In this document: piece after piece, positions 52,031 to 61,031 of the stretch | Layout of the letters: each line of letters begins with the position of its first letter | Position numbering within the stretch: the first letter of the stretch is position 1 | Source: Burkholderiales bacterium | Lineage (GTDB): Bacteria; Pseudomonadota; Gammaproteobacteria; Burkholderiales; Burkholderiaceae_C | Direction of reading: 5' to 3' | DNA length: 64,000 bases | Assembly: GCA_016195825.1 (NCBI GenBank) | Contig: JACPYV010000030.1 | Location: forward strand, 1-64,000 | The notes under the pieces: generated by a model | Databases searched by the model: none | Seen by the model: only the letters and a program-made list of their open reading frames with translations | Told to the model about the DNA's origin: nothing | Translations under genes and position numbers: made by a program

Positions 52031-52803
52031 AGGCGCTGCTCCTTGCGCTCGCGGCAAGCACGGCCGCGGCGCAGCCGCCTTGCGACAAGCCGGTCTACCT
52101 CACCTTCGACACCGGCCACATGGGCGTGGCGCCGCTGATCGCCGAGACGCTGAAGAAGCACAACGCGAAGGCGACGTTTTTCCTTGCCAGCGAGCCCACC
52201 AGGACGGGCGGCACGACGCTGGACGAGACCTGGGCGCCATGGTGGCGCGAGCGCGTGGCCGAGGGCCATGACTTCGGTGCCCACACCTGGGATCACGACG
52301 TCTTCCTGGAAGACCTGCCCGATGCCGACGGCAAGGTGAGCCGCTTCAAGGTGCGTACCCAGGCCGGCGTGCAGCCGCCCGTGGTGCGCGAGTTGACAGC
52401 CGAGCAGTACTGCGCCGGCCTGAAGAAGGTTGGCGAGCGCTTCACGGCCATGACTGGCAAACCGCTGGCCCCCATCTTCCGCGCGCCGGCCGGCCGCACG
52501 TCCACTGCGCTGCTGAACGCGGCAAGGGCTTGTGGCTTCACGCATGTGGGCTGGAGCCGCGCCGGCTTCCTGGGCGACGAGCTGCCCAGCCAGACCTCGC
52601 CCAACGCGCAGTTGCTGGAGAAGGCGCTGCGCGACATCAAGCCTGGCGACATCCTCATCGCCCACCTGGGCATCTGGGAACGCCAAGACCCCTGGGCGCC
52701 CGCGGTGCTGGAGCCGTTGATGACCGGCCTGGAGCAGCGCGGCCTATGCTTCGCTCCGCTGCGTGACCACCCCCGCTACGCCGCCTTGTTCAAGAAGCCG
52801 TGA
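52027..52803 (+). CDS. NodB-family polysaccharide deacetylase, variant metal site
   Basis: A 258-aa exported carbohydrate esterase 4 protein with a short signal (LLLALAASTAAAQ). The catalytic region keeps the zinc histidines H86 and H90 in GAHTWDHDV and the R-x-P-x-G motif (FRAPAGRTS near 153). The first motif is TFDTG (26-30) instead of TFDDG, so the metal-binding aspartate is threonine at 29. Activity may be altered. It probably removes N-acetyl groups from a cell-surface glycan. It overlaps the YVTN gene upstream and the hydroxylase-like gene downstream. Confidence 0.82.
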   Translation: MKALLLALAASTAAAQPPCDKPVYLTFDTGHMGVAPLIAETLKKHNAKATFFLASEPTRTGGTTLDETWAPWWRERVAEGHDFGAHTWDHDVFLEDLPDADGKVSRFKVRTQAGVQPPVVRELTAEQYCAGLKKVGERFTAMTGKPLAPIFRAPAGRTSTALLNAARACGFTHVGWSRAGFLGDELPSQTSPNAQLLEKALRDIKPGDILIAHLGIWERQDPWAPAVLEPLMTGLEQRGLCFAPLRDHPRYAALFKKP

Positions 52804-53777
52804 TCGACTGGATTGCCAACACCTTTGACAGCCTGCAGCTCGCGCTGTACGAGACCTTCGTGCAGCCGGTGGTGTTCGCGCTGGGTTTCGGCAACCTGCT
52901 GGAGGACGCCTATGGCGCGACCGGCTGGCTGCTGCTCGGCCTGCTGCAAGTCGCCTTCATCCTGCTGGGTATCCGATTGCTGGAGCGCCGCTGGCCCGTC
53001 GAGTCGGTGACCGACCACGCGGCGGTGCGCACCGACGTGGTTTACACCTTGATCCACCGCCTGGGCCTGGTGCGGCTGGCCATGTTCTTCAGCGTCGAGC
53101 CCATCTGGGACGCTGTCGCCGGCGAGCTGCGGCTGGCCGGCTTGCAGACCTGGCAGCTCGACGGCATCTGGCCCGGCGTGACCGACATCGGCTGGGTCAG
53201 CTTGGCGGTCTACCTAATCGTGTTCGACTTCGTCGGCTACTGGCTGCACCGCGCCCAGCACCAGTTCAACTGGTGGTGGGCCCTGCACAGCCTGCACCAC
53301 AGCCAGCGCCAGATGACGATGTGGAGCGACAACCGCAACCACCTGCTGGACGACGTGCTGGTGGCCACGGCCTTCGCGCTGCTGGCGCGCTTCATCGGCG
53401 TGGAGCCGGGGCAGTTTGTCGCCATCACGGTCATCACGCAGTTGCATGAAAGCCTGCAGCACGCGAACGCGCGCATCGGCTTCGGCGCCATCGGTGAACG
53501 GCTGCTGATCAGCCCTCGTTTTCATCGCCGCCACCACAGCATCGGCATCGGCCACGAGTCCGGCGGCCGCGGCACGCTGGGCGGGCACAACTTTGGCGTG
53601 CTGCTGCCTGTCTGGGACCTGCTGTTCCGCACCGCGGATTTCGAGCGGCGCTTCGACGCCACCGGTGTGCGTGACCAGTTGCCCGACGAGGGCGGGCACG
53701 ATTACGGCGAGGGCTTTTGGCGCCAGCAATGGCTGGGCCTCGTGCGCTTGGCTGCCTCCTTCCGAAAGCCTGCCTGA
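52800..53777 (+). CDS. Sterol-desaturase/fatty-acid-hydroxylase family membrane protein
   Basis: A 325-aa multi-spanning di-iron oxygenase-type protein. The iron-binding histidine clusters are complete: H150-x3-H154 (HRAQH), H163-x2-H166-H167 (HSLHH) and H242-x2-H245-H246 (HRRHH). In this superfamily it may hydroxylate or desaturate a lipid, carotenoid or hopanoid. It begins with GTG at 52800, overlapping the deacetylase stop (GTGA), and its own stop shares a base with the EI24 start, so it sits in a fully coupled operon. Substrate is unknown. Confidence 0.87.
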   Translation: MIDWIANTFDSLQLALYETFVQPVVFALGFGNLLEDAYGATGWLLLGLLQVAFILLGIRLLERRWPVESVTDHAAVRTDVVYTLIHRLGLVRLAMFFSVEPIWDAVAGELRLAGLQTWQLDGIWPGVTDIGWVSLAVYLIVFDFVGYWLHRAQHQFNWWWALHSLHHSQRQMTMWSDNRNHLLDDVLVATAFALLARFIGVEPGQFVAITVITQLHESLQHANARIGFGAIGERLLISPRFHRRHHSIGIGHESGGRGTLGGHNFGVLLPVWDLLFRTADFERRFDATGVRDQLPDEGGHDYGEGFWRQQWLGLVRLAASFRKPA

Positions 53778-54616
53778 TGCAAGGGATGCAAGGTCTCGCC
53801 GACTCGTTCTGGCGCGCCGTCGCCTACTGCCTGCACCCGCGCGTCATCGCGCTGTCGCTGCTGCCACTGGTGATTTCGGGTGTGTTGGTGTTCGGCTTCA
53901 TGTTCTTCTTCTGGGAAGGCGCCATTGCCGGCGTGCGGGCGACGCTGGAGAGCTGGCTGCTCATCGAGAGCCTGCTGCAGTGGCTGGACGCGATGGGGTT
54001 GCAGTCTTTCCGCAGCGCGCTGGCGGCGATCGTCGTGCTGGCCGGTGTCTTGCCGGTGGTCATCCTGCTGAGCCTGCTGCTCGTGGCACTGTGCATGACA
54101 CCGGCCATCGTGCGCCTGGTGGCCGAGCGGCGCTTCCCATTGCTCGAAAAGAAGCGCGGAGGCACGCTGCTGCAGAGCATCGCCGCGTCGCTGGGGGCGA
54201 CGCTGCTGGCCCTGGTGCTCATCGTGCTGTCCATGCCGCTGTGGCTGATCCCGCCGCTGGTCATGGTGTTGCCGCCGCTGATCTGGGGCTGGCTGACCTA
54301 CCGCGTGTTCGGCTTCGACGTGTTGGCCGAGCATGCCTCCGCCGAAGAGCGCCGTGCGCTGCTGAAGGCGCACCGCGTCCCCATGCTGGTCATGGGCATT
54401 ATTTGCGGCTACCTGGGCGCTGCGCCGTCGCTGATCTGGGCCTTCGGCGCCATGGCGGTCGTGCTGGCGCCGTTCCTCGTGCTGCTGGCGATCTGGCTCT
54501 ACACGCTGGTGTTCGCCTTCTCCACCGCCTGGTTCACTCATTACGCACTCGCGGCCCTGCAGGCGCGGCGGGCTGCGGAGCCGGTCGTCATCTCCGAAGT
54601 CATTGCGGGAGCCTGA
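53777..54616 (+). CDS. EI24/CysZ-like membrane protein
   Basis: A 279-aa inner-membrane protein of the EI24 domain family with about six helices: VIALSLLPLVISGVLVFGFMFFFW, SALAAIVVLAGVLPVVILLSLLLVALCM and a C-terminal LVFAFSTAWFTHYALAAL. The N-terminus FWRAVAYCLHPRVIALSLLPL is characteristic of the betaproteobacterial EI24 branch. CysZ members transport sulfate, but this branch has no proven substrate. The start shares one base with the preceding stop (TGATG). Confidence 0.82.
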   Translation: MQGMQGLADSFWRAVAYCLHPRVIALSLLPLVISGVLVFGFMFFFWEGAIAGVRATLESWLLIESLLQWLDAMGLQSFRSALAAIVVLAGVLPVVILLSLLLVALCMTPAIVRLVAERRFPLLEKKRGGTLLQSIAASLGATLLALVLIVLSMPLWLIPPLVMVLPPLIWGWLTYRVFGFDVLAEHASAEERRALLKAHRVPMLVMGIICGYLGAAPSLIWAFGAMAVVLAPFLVLLAIWLYTLVFAFSTAWFTHYALAALQARRAAEPVVISEVIAGA

Positions 54617-54620
54617 AACG

Positions 54621-55412
54621 ATGCAAGTGGGTCTCATCATCATTGGCGACGAGATCCTGTCCGGCAAACGCCAGGACTCGCACCTGGCCAGGTTCATCGA
54701 GCTGCTGTCTGCGCGCGGCATGCAGTTGGCCTGGGCCCAATACCTGGGCGACGACCGGATGCTGCTGACGGCGCGGCTGCGCGAGGCCTTCGCCAGCGGC
54801 GACCTGGTCGTCAGTTGCGGCGGCATCGGCGCCACGCCGGACGATCACACCCGCCAGTCTGCCGCCGCGGCGCTGGGCCGGCCGCTGGCGCTGCACCCCG
54901 AGGCGCGCGAGCTGATTTGGCAGCGCATCCAGCAGATGGCGGCCGAGCAGGGCAAGGCGGTCACGCCGGACGAGCCGGACAGCCTGCGCCGCTTCGAAAT
55001 GGGCGTCTTCCCCGAAGGCGCGGGCATCATTCCCAACCCCTTCAACAAGATTCCGGGTTTCTTCGTCGGCAACGTTCACTTCGTGCCGGGCTTCCCTGTC
55101 ATGGCCCATCCGATGATGGCCTGGGTGCTGGATCGCTTCCCTGCGCTGCACCGCGAGGTTGGTGTCATCGAGCGCTCGCTGATCGTGCAGGGGGCCATGG
55201 AGGCCAGCCTCACGCCTCTGATGGTGGCCGTCGAAGCCGAGTACGCCGGCATCAAGGTCTTCAGCCTGCCCAGCGTCGACCACCCCCGGTGGGGCCGGTG
55301 CATCGAGCTGGGCGTGAAGGGTGAGCCGACCCAGCTGATCCCCGCCTACGATGCGCTGAAACGGGGCGTGATCCAGTTTGGTGCCACCATAAGCACCGAA
55401 CTGGTGCGGTGA
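54621..55412 (+). CDS. CinA-like molybdopterin-binding-domain protein
   Basis: A 263-aa cytoplasmic protein with a MoCF/CinA N-terminal domain: MQVGLIIIGDEILSGKRQDSH, then GDLVVSCGGIGATPDDHTRQSAAAALGRPL, and FVGNVHFVPGFPVMAHPMM. It lacks the C-terminal deamidase domain of full CinA. In long CinA this domain hydrolyses ADP-ribose or NMN derivatives, which may apply here. It begins 4 bp after the EI24 stop and ends the run of coupled genes before glnA. Confidence 0.83.
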   Translation: MQVGLIIIGDEILSGKRQDSHLARFIELLSARGMQLAWAQYLGDDRMLLTARLREAFASGDLVVSCGGIGATPDDHTRQSAAAALGRPLALHPEARELIWQRIQQMAAEQGKAVTPDEPDSLRRFEMGVFPEGAGIIPNPFNKIPGFFVGNVHFVPGFPVMAHPMMAWVLDRFPALHREVGVIERSLIVQGAMEASLTPLMVAVEAEYAGIKVFSLPSVDHPRWGRCIELGVKGEPTQLIPAYDALKRGVIQFGATISTELVR

Positions 55413-55483
55413 CTCTCGCCGCAGCGGTCCTGCCCAGCCCATAATGTTGGCGCCCACACGGTTGCAACCCATGTCGGTGCATC

Positions 55484-55499
55484 TGGCATGCAACCTGCT
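55484..55499 (+). promoter_or_regulatory. Sigma-54 promoter of glnA
   Basis: TGGCAT-GCAAC-CTGCT matches the sigma-54 -24/-12 consensus TGGCAC-N5-TTGCT at every key base (GG and GC with the correct spacing). The start codon is 78 bp downstream. A GGTGCA half-site and an imperfect TGCAACC/GGTGCA dyad (55463-55481) directly upstream resemble NtrC boxes. The gene for NtrC is at 58809, so nitrogen-limitation control of glnA is well supported. Confidence 0.8.
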
Positions 55500-55577
55500 T
55501 TGATTTCTCCCGTGGCCGCTGGCGCGTGTGCGTCGGCGGCGGCAACCCACCCCTCTCGATTCCGCTAGGAGCTATTG

Positions 55578-56993
55578 ATGGCCAAGACCGTCGCCGATGT
55601 GATGCAACTGGTGAAGGACAACGAAATCAAGTTCGTTGACTTCCGCTTCACCGACACCCGTGGCAAGGAGCAGCACACCACGGTGCCCGTTTCCCACTTT
55701 GATGAAGACAAGTTCACGTCGGGTCACGCCTTCGACGGCTCATCGATCGCCGGCTGGAAGGGCATCGAAGCCTCGGACATGCTGCTCATGCCCGATCCCA
55801 ACACGGCGAACGTCGACCCCTTCTTCGAAGAGCCGACGCTAATCCTGTCCTGCGACGTGGTCGACCCCGCCGACGGCAAGGCCTATGAGCGCGACCCGCG
55901 TTCGCTGGCCAAGCGCGCCGAGGCCTACCTGAAGGCCTCCGGCCTGGGCGACACCGCCTACTTCGGTCCCGAGCCCGAGTTCTTCATCTTCGACAGCGTG
56001 CGCTGGGGCAATGAAATGTCCGGCTCGTTCTTCAAGATCGAGTCCGAAGAAGGCGCCTGGAACAGCTCCAAGGAATACGAGCACGGCAACAGCGGCTACC
56101 GCCCCACCGTCAAGGGCGGCTACTTCCCCGTGCCCCCGGTCGACAGCGGCCAGGACATGCGCTCGGAGATGTGCCTGATCCTCGAACAGATGGGCATCCC
56201 GGTCGAAGTGCATCACCACGAAGTGGCGAATGCCGGCCAGATGGAAATCGGCACCAAGTTCAGCTCGCTGGTCCAGCGCGCCGACTGGCTGCAGCTGCAG
56301 AAGTACATCATCGTCAACGTCGCCCATGCCTACGGCAAGACCGCGACCTTCATGCCCAAGCCGCTGGTCGGCGACAACGGCTCCGGCATGCACGTTCACC
56401 AGTCGGTCTGGAAGGACGGCAAGAACCTGTTCGCCGGTGACGGCTACGCCGGCCTGAGCGAATTCGCGCTGTACTACATCGGCGGCATCATCAAGCACGC
56501 CCGCGCGCTGAACGCCATCACCAACCCCGGCACGAACTCGTACAAGCGCCTGGTGCCTGGTTTCGAAGCCCCGGTGAAGCTGGCCTACTCGGCCAAGAAC
56601 CGCTCGGCGTCGATCCGCATCCCTTACGTCAGCAACCCCAAGGGCCGCCGCATCGAGGCGCGCTTCCCGGATCCTTCCGCCAACCCTTACCTGGCCTTCA
56701 GCGCGCTGCTGATGGCCGGCTTGGACGGCGTGGAGAACAAGATCCACCCGGGCGAAGCCGCCACCAAGGATCTGTACCACCTGCCGCCGGAAGAAGACGC
56801 GAAGATCCCGACCGTCTGCCACAGCCTTGACCAAGCGCTGGACTACCTGGACAAGGACCGCGCGTTCCTGACCAAGGGCGGCGTGTTCACCGACAGCTAC
56901 ATCGATGCCTACATCGAACTGAAGATGCAGGAAGTGACCCGCTTCCGCATGGCGACCCACCCGGTCGAGTTCGACATGTACTACGCACTGTGA
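55578..56993 (+). CDS. glnA: Glutamine synthetase, type I
   Basis: Makes glutamine from glutamate, ammonia and ATP, the main entry of ammonium into metabolism. The 471-aa protein (E. coli 469) has the [16 protein letters not shown] beta-grasp signature, the ATP-binding [25 protein letters not shown] and the adenylylation site tyrosine Y400 in [10 protein letters not shown]. The ATG at 55578 has an AGGAG Shine-Dalgarno; a TTG one codon earlier is unlikely. A sigma-54 promoter lies upstream and a strong terminator downstream, separating it from ntrBC. Confidence 0.98.
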   Translation: MAKTVADVMQLVKDNEIKFVDFRFTDTRGKEQHTTVPVSHFDEDKFTSGHAFDGSSIAGWKGIEASDMLLMPDPNTANVDPFFEEPTLILSCDVVDPADGKAYERDPRSLAKRAEAYLKASGLGDTAYFGPEPEFFIFDSVRWGNEMSGSFFKIESEEGAWNSSKEYEHGNSGYRPTVKGGYFPVPPVDSGQDMRSEMCLILEQMGIPVEVHHHEVANAGQMEIGTKFSSLVQRADWLQLQKYIIVNVAHAYGKTATFMPKPLVGDNGSGMHVHQSVWKDGKNLFAGDGYAGLSEFALYYIGGIIKHARALNAITNPGTNSYKRLVPGFEAPVKLAYSAKNRSASIRIPYVSNPKGRRIEARFPDPSANPYLAFSALLMAGLDGVENKIHPGEAATKDLYHLPPEEDAKIPTVCHSLDQALDYLDKDRAFLTKGGVFTDSYIDAYIELKMQEVTRFRMATHPVEFDMYYAL

Positions 56994-57065
56994 TTGTCAT
57001 GGGCAGCCCCCGCGCTGCCTCGTGCAAGCGCAGCAGCTTCAACGCTGCTGCCTTGTCTACGGACA

Positions 57066-57090
57066 GGGGCCGCCCGTGCGGCCCCTTTTT
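57066..57090 (+). terminator. Intrinsic terminator of glnA
   Basis: Perfect 8-bp stem GGGGCCGC-CCGT-GCGGCCCC (57066-57085) followed directly by five T residues. A second hairpin without T-tract (GCAGCAGC/GCTGCTGC at about 57030-57051) precedes it. Confidence 0.9.
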
Positions 57091-57143
57091 CATGCGTCGT
57101 CCGATGGCGTTGCCGTGCCATCGGCCTGCGCCACAATGCCGCC

Positions 57144-57644
57144 ATGCTGAATCGACTGCTGGGTCTGCTGATCGTCGTTGCAAGCCTGGGTGTGCAGGCC
57201 CAGGGCACGGTCTACCGCTGCCCCGGCCCGCCAGTGCTGTACACCGACGCCTTGTCCGCCAAGGAGGCGAACGAGAAGGGCTGCCGCACGATCGAGGGCA
57301 CGCCCATCACCGTCGTGCAAACCGTCAAACCGCGCACGGCCGCGGGTGCCGGTGCCGTGGCGGCCAGCGGGGACGGAGCGCGGAGTGCTGAAGGCCGCGT
57401 CGACGCCGGCCAGCAGCGGGCTCGCGACGACGAGCGCCGCCGCGTGCTGCAGTCCGAACTGCGCCAGGCCGAGGAGCGTCTCGGGGCCTCACAGAAGGAA
57501 TTCAACGCTGGCCAGGGCGAGCGCCGTGGTGACGAGCGCAACTACCAGAAGTACCTCGATCGCATGGCCGAGCTCAAGGACAACATCGCCCGCTACGAGG
57601 CCGATGTGCAGGCGCTTAAGCGCGAGATCGCAAAACTTCCCTAA
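57144..57644 (+). CDS. Exported coiled-coil protein with DUF4124-like N-terminus
   Basis: A 166-aa protein with a signal peptide (LLGLLIVVASLGVQAQ) and a short DUF4124-like domain (GTVYRCPGPPVLYTDALSAKEANEKGC, two cysteines that could form a disulfide). A long charged coiled coil follows (about 95-166; RRVLQSELRQAEERLG, YLDRMAELKDNIARYEADV). It lies between glnA and ntrB, 26 bp before ntrB, and is likely co-transcribed with ntrBC. Its role there is unknown. Confidence 0.75.
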   Translation: MLNRLLGLLIVVASLGVQAQGTVYRCPGPPVLYTDALSAKEANEKGCRTIEGTPITVVQTVKPRTAAGAGAVAASGDGARSAEGRVDAGQQRARDDERRRVLQSELRQAEERLGASQKEFNAGQGERRGDERNYQKYLDRMAELKDNIARYEADVQALKREIAKLP

Positions 57645-57670
57645 CCGTCGGCCTGGCGCCGGCGCGCGCC

Positions 57671-58774
57671 ATGACTGATACCTCCCTGCTGCCGGCCGAG
57701 TTCGCCGGCCTGGACCTGCTGGCGACCATGGTCGTCGTCACCAGCGCGGAAGGCGAATGCCTATTCGCCAACGCCGCCTTCGAGAACATCATGCGGCTGT
57801 CACGCCGCGCAGTGCAGAAGGCCCAGTTGCCCGACTGGTTCGACGACGCCCAGCGCCTGACCGAGACGCTGGCCGGCGTGGCCGCCAACCATTACTCCAG
57901 CAGCCGCTTCGACGCCTTGCTGCGCCGCGGCGCCTGGGCCCACGAAGACGGCCTGCCGGTCCACGCCATCGTCTCGCAGATGGACGCCGGCGCCGATGGC
58001 ACGCCGCGCGTGCTGGTGGAGCTCATCGAGATCGCGCAGCAGGCGCGCCAGGACCGCGACGAACGCAGCCTGGACCAGGTGCAGGCCACCAAAGAGCTGA
58101 CGCGCAACCTTGCCCACGAGATCAAGAACCCGCTGGGCGGCATCCGGGGCGCGGCCCAGCTGCTGGCGCTGGAGCTGGGCGGCGCCGAGGGCGATGCCGA
58201 GCTGACCGAGTACACCCAGGTCATCGTGCACGAGGTGGACCGGCTGCAGAGCCTCGTTGACCGGTTGCTGGCCCCGCACCGCAAGGCCCAGGTCGTCGGC
58301 GACGTCAACATCCACGAGATCTGCGAGAGGGTGCGGGCCCTGGTGCTCGTCGAATACCCCCGCGGGCTGGACATCACCCGCGACTACGACACCTCGCTGC
58401 CCGACTTCCGCGGCGACCGTGAGCAGCTCATCCAGATGACGCTGAACATCGTGCAGAACGCCGCTCAGGTGCTCGGTTCGCGCATCGCGGCCGGCGACGC
58501 GCAGATCGTGCTGCGTACGCGCGTGGCTCGACAGGTGACCATCGGTAAGCAGCGCTGGCGCTTGGCATTGGAATTGCATATCGAGGACAACGGTCCCGGC
58601 GTCCCCGCCGAGATCCGGGATCGCATCTTCTTTCCCCTGGTCTCAGGGCGGGAGGGCGGCTCGGGGCTCGGACTCACGCTCGCGCAGACGATTGCCCAAC
58701 AGCACCAAGGGATGATCGATTGCGAGAGCGAGCCGGGCCTGACGAATTTCCGAATCACGCTGCCCTTGCCTTGA
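57671..58774 (+). CDS. ntrB: Nitrogen-regulation sensor kinase NtrB (GlnL)
   Basis: A cytoplasmic histidine kinase/phosphatase that, with PII, phosphorylates or dephosphorylates NtrC according to nitrogen status. The 367-aa protein has an N-terminal PAS domain, the phosphoacceptor H149 in NLAHEIKNPLGGIRGAAQLL (the NtrB-specific H-box), the N-box LIQMTLNIVQNAAQ and the G boxes (IEDNGPGVP, GSGLGLTLAQ). There are no membrane segments, as expected. ntrC follows 34 bp downstream. The PII gene is not in the window. Confidence 0.95.
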   Translation: MTDTSLLPAEFAGLDLLATMVVVTSAEGECLFANAAFENIMRLSRRAVQKAQLPDWFDDAQRLTETLAGVAANHYSSSRFDALLRRGAWAHEDGLPVHAIVSQMDAGADGTPRVLVELIEIAQQARQDRDERSLDQVQATKELTRNLAHEIKNPLGGIRGAAQLLALELGGAEGDAELTEYTQVIVHEVDRLQSLVDRLLAPHRKAQVVGDVNIHEICERVRALVLVEYPRGLDITRDYDTSLPDFRGDREQLIQMTLNIVQNAAQVLGSRIAAGDAQIVLRTRVARQVTIGKQRWRLALELHIEDNGPGVPAEIRDRIFFPLVSGREGGSGLGLTLAQTIAQQHQGMIDCESEPGLTNFRITLPLP

Positions 58775-58808
58775 AGCCACAAGCCGACAGGTCGGGCTGA
58801 GGAACCGC

Positions 58809-60281
58809 ATGAAATCCATCTGGGTTGTTGACGACGACCACTCGATCCGCTTCGTGCTCGAGAAGGCCCTGGCCCGCGAGGGGCTGCCGGTGCGCAGCTT
58901 CAGCAATGCGCGCGACATGCTCGCTGCGCTGGACGACGATTCACCGCAGGTGCTCGTCTCCGACATCCGCATGCCCGGCGGCTCGGGGCTGGAGCTGCTG
59001 GCCAAGGTCAAGGCGCGCCTGCCGGCGCTGCCGGTCATCATCATGACCGCCTACTCTGACCTGGACAGCGCCGTGTCGGCCTTCCAGGGCGGTGCGTTTG
59101 AATACCTGCCCAAGCCCTTCGACCTCCCGCGCGCTGTCGAGCTGATCCGCCGTGCGCAGGAAGAAAGCCAGCGCGAGGCTGGTGAGCAGGAGGCCGCCGC
59201 GCAGGTGCCCGAAATGCTGGGCCAGGCGCCGGCGATGCAGGACGTGTTCCGCGCCATCGGCCGGCTGTCGCAGAGCAACGTCACCGTGATGATCACGGGT
59301 GAGAGCGGCTCGGGCAAGGAACTGGTCGCGCGCGCGCTGCACAAGCACAGCCCGCGTGGCGAAGGCCCCTTCGTGGCCATCAACACCGCGGCGATTCCGA
59401 AGGATCTGCTGGAGAGCGAACTTTTCGGTCACGAGCGCGGCGCCTTTACCGGCGCGCAGGCCTCGCGGCGCGGCCGCTTCGAGCAGGCTGATGGCGGCAC
59501 GCTCTTCCTCGACGAAATCGGCGACATGCCCTTCGAGTTGCAGACGCGCCTGCTGCGCGTGCTGTCCGACGGCCAGTTCTACCGCGTGGGCGGCCACAGC
59601 CCAATGCGCAGCAACGTGCGCGTCATCGCCGCCACTCACCAGAACCTGGAGGACCGCGTGCGCCAGGGCGTGTTCCGCGAGGACTTGTTCCACCGCCTCA
59701 ACGTGATCCGCCTGCGCCTGCCGCCACTGCGCGAGCGCCGTGAGGATGTGCCCTCGCTGGCCCGCCATTTCCTGCAGCGCAGCGCCACCGAGTTGGGGGT
59801 GGAGCCCAAGCGCCTTTCCGACGCGGCGCTGACCGTGCTGACGGCCTTCGACTTCCCTGGCAACGTGCGCCAGCTCGAGAACATCTGCCATTGGCTCAGC
59901 GTCATGGCGCCCAGCCAGGTCGTGGAGCCAAAGGACTTGCCGGACGAGTTGCAGCCCGGCTATGTTGCGGCGCCGTCCACCACGGCGATGACCAGCCCGG
60001 CACCGGCCCAGCCGAGCGCCGCCGCGCCGCTGCCGGCCGCGGCACCCGCCAGCACCAGCAGCGGCGAAGGCTGGCTGGCCGACATGGCCGCCGACGCCCG
60101 CACCCGCCTGCTGGCCGGCGAGCCGGACGTGTGGGATGCGCTGACCAAGCGCTTTGAGGCCCAGCTCATCCTGACCGCGCTGGACATCACCCGCGGCCGC
60201 CGCATCGAAGCCGCGCAGAAGCTCGGAATCGGGCGCAACACGATCACGCGGAAGATTCAGGAGCTGGGGCTGGACGTCTGA
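58809..60281 (+). CDS. ntrC: Sigma-54-dependent nitrogen regulator NtrC (GlnG)
   Basis: Activates sigma-54 promoters when phosphorylated by NtrB. The 490-aa protein starts with a receiver domain ([16 protein letters not shown]; phosphoacceptor D52 in VSDIRMPGG). The AAA+ domain has Walker [16 protein letters not shown], the sigma-54-contacting GAFTGA loop, and [21 protein letters not shown]. An Ala/Pro-rich linker (about 395-425) leads to a Fis-type HTH ([20 protein letters not shown]). The glnA promoter at 55484 is the obvious target, and the nitrite genes to the right may be others. Confidence 0.97.
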   Translation: MKSIWVVDDDHSIRFVLEKALAREGLPVRSFSNARDMLAALDDDSPQVLVSDIRMPGGSGLELLAKVKARLPALPVIIMTAYSDLDSAVSAFQGGAFEYLPKPFDLPRAVELIRRAQEESQREAGEQEAAAQVPEMLGQAPAMQDVFRAIGRLSQSNVTVMITGESGSGKELVARALHKHSPRGEGPFVAINTAAIPKDLLESELFGHERGAFTGAQASRRGRFEQADGGTLFLDEIGDMPFELQTRLLRVLSDGQFYRVGGHSPMRSNVRVIAATHQNLEDRVRQGVFREDLFHRLNVIRLRLPPLRERREDVPSLARHFLQRSATELGVEPKRLSDAALTVLTAFDFPGNVRQLENICHWLSVMAPSQVVEPKDLPDELQPGYVAAPSTTAMTSPAPAQPSAAAPLPAAAPASTSSGEGWLADMAADARTRLLAGEPDVWDALTKRFEAQLILTALDITRGRRIEAAQKLGIGRNTITRKIQELGLDV

Positions 60282-60308
60282 CCGGGCGCGCGCCCAGGCG
60301 TGCCTCGG

Positions 60309-60968
60309 TCATGAATGGACCCGGAAGTGGAACGACACCTCGTACCACTGCTCGGCCTTCAGGCCCTGGCGAGCTTCGGGGTGCATCAGGCAGGCGCTGG
60401 CCGATGCCTTTGAAGGCGCGGCCAACAAAGGATCCGTTCCAGGCACCACAAGCACCTGCGCCGGTGCATCGAGAGCCGCTGGAGCCATGAATCGCACCCG
60501 CACCTCGACACTCTGCGCATTCCGCAAGGCAGACGGCGGGTAGTCCGGCAGGAAGCAGCGCTGCGGGCCGGTGAACGATTGCCCAGGAATCCAGGTCTGC
60601 GTCATCAGATGGGTGTGCGCGATGGCGGTTTTGTCCTGCGCGGTAGCAGGGGTGTAGCGGCACTTCAGCGCCGCGGCGATGAAAGCCTCGTCCAGTCTTG
60701 CGCTGCCTGTGGAGTTCGCAACGACTGCGCTGGAAGCACGGCCATCGGCCTCGACCTGCAGGCGAAGGTCGATGGTCCTGGCCCGAGGCACCTCGACGAA
60801 CAAGGCCTTGTCCGGCAGCAGGCAGCCCGGTTGAATCGCCGGGTAGCTCCGAACCACAAGGCCCGAGAGCGTGGCAGATGGCGGTGTCGAGCACGCGGTC
60901 AATGTGCCGATCAGCAGCATGGCTGCGCAGCCGCGTGAAATAGCCTCACCCGAAATGTCGACGCGCAT
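60309..60968 (-). CDS. Lipoprotein with TonB C-terminal-like domain
   Basis: A 219-aa lipoprotein (signal AAMLLIGTLTAC with a lipobox cysteine) that resembles the TonB C-terminal fold without a transmembrane/Pro-rich arm. The pattern LRLQVEADGRASSAVVANSTGSARLDEAFIAAALKCRYTPA is the typical TonB-box-binding repeat. A second, weaker copy follows (SVEVRVRFMAPAALDA). It is convergent with ntrC. It may act in envelope energy coupling or simply use the fold for binding; no partner genes are near. A start ten codons further upstream is possible. Confidence 0.7.
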   Translation of the reverse strand: MRVDISGEAISRGCAAMLLIGTLTACSTPPSATLSGLVVRSYPAIQPGCLLPDKALFVEVPRARTIDLRLQVEADGRASSAVVANSTGSARLDEAFIAAALKCRYTPATAQDKTAIAHTHLMTQTWIPGQSFTGPQRCFLPDYPPSALRNAQSVEVRVRFMAPAALDAPAQVLVVPGTDPLLAAPSKASASACLMHPEARQGLKAEQWYEVSFHFRVHS

Positions 60969-61031
60969 CTTGTCCCTGGCCCTTAAATCGCCGCGCATTC
61001 TTGCAGCTCGGCGAGGGCGTAGGGTGCTCGT

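Noticed and set aside
57030-57051. GCAGCAGC/GCTGCTGC hairpin after glnA considered as the terminator
   Set aside because: No T-tract follows; the hairpin at 57066-57090 with five T residues is the better terminator.
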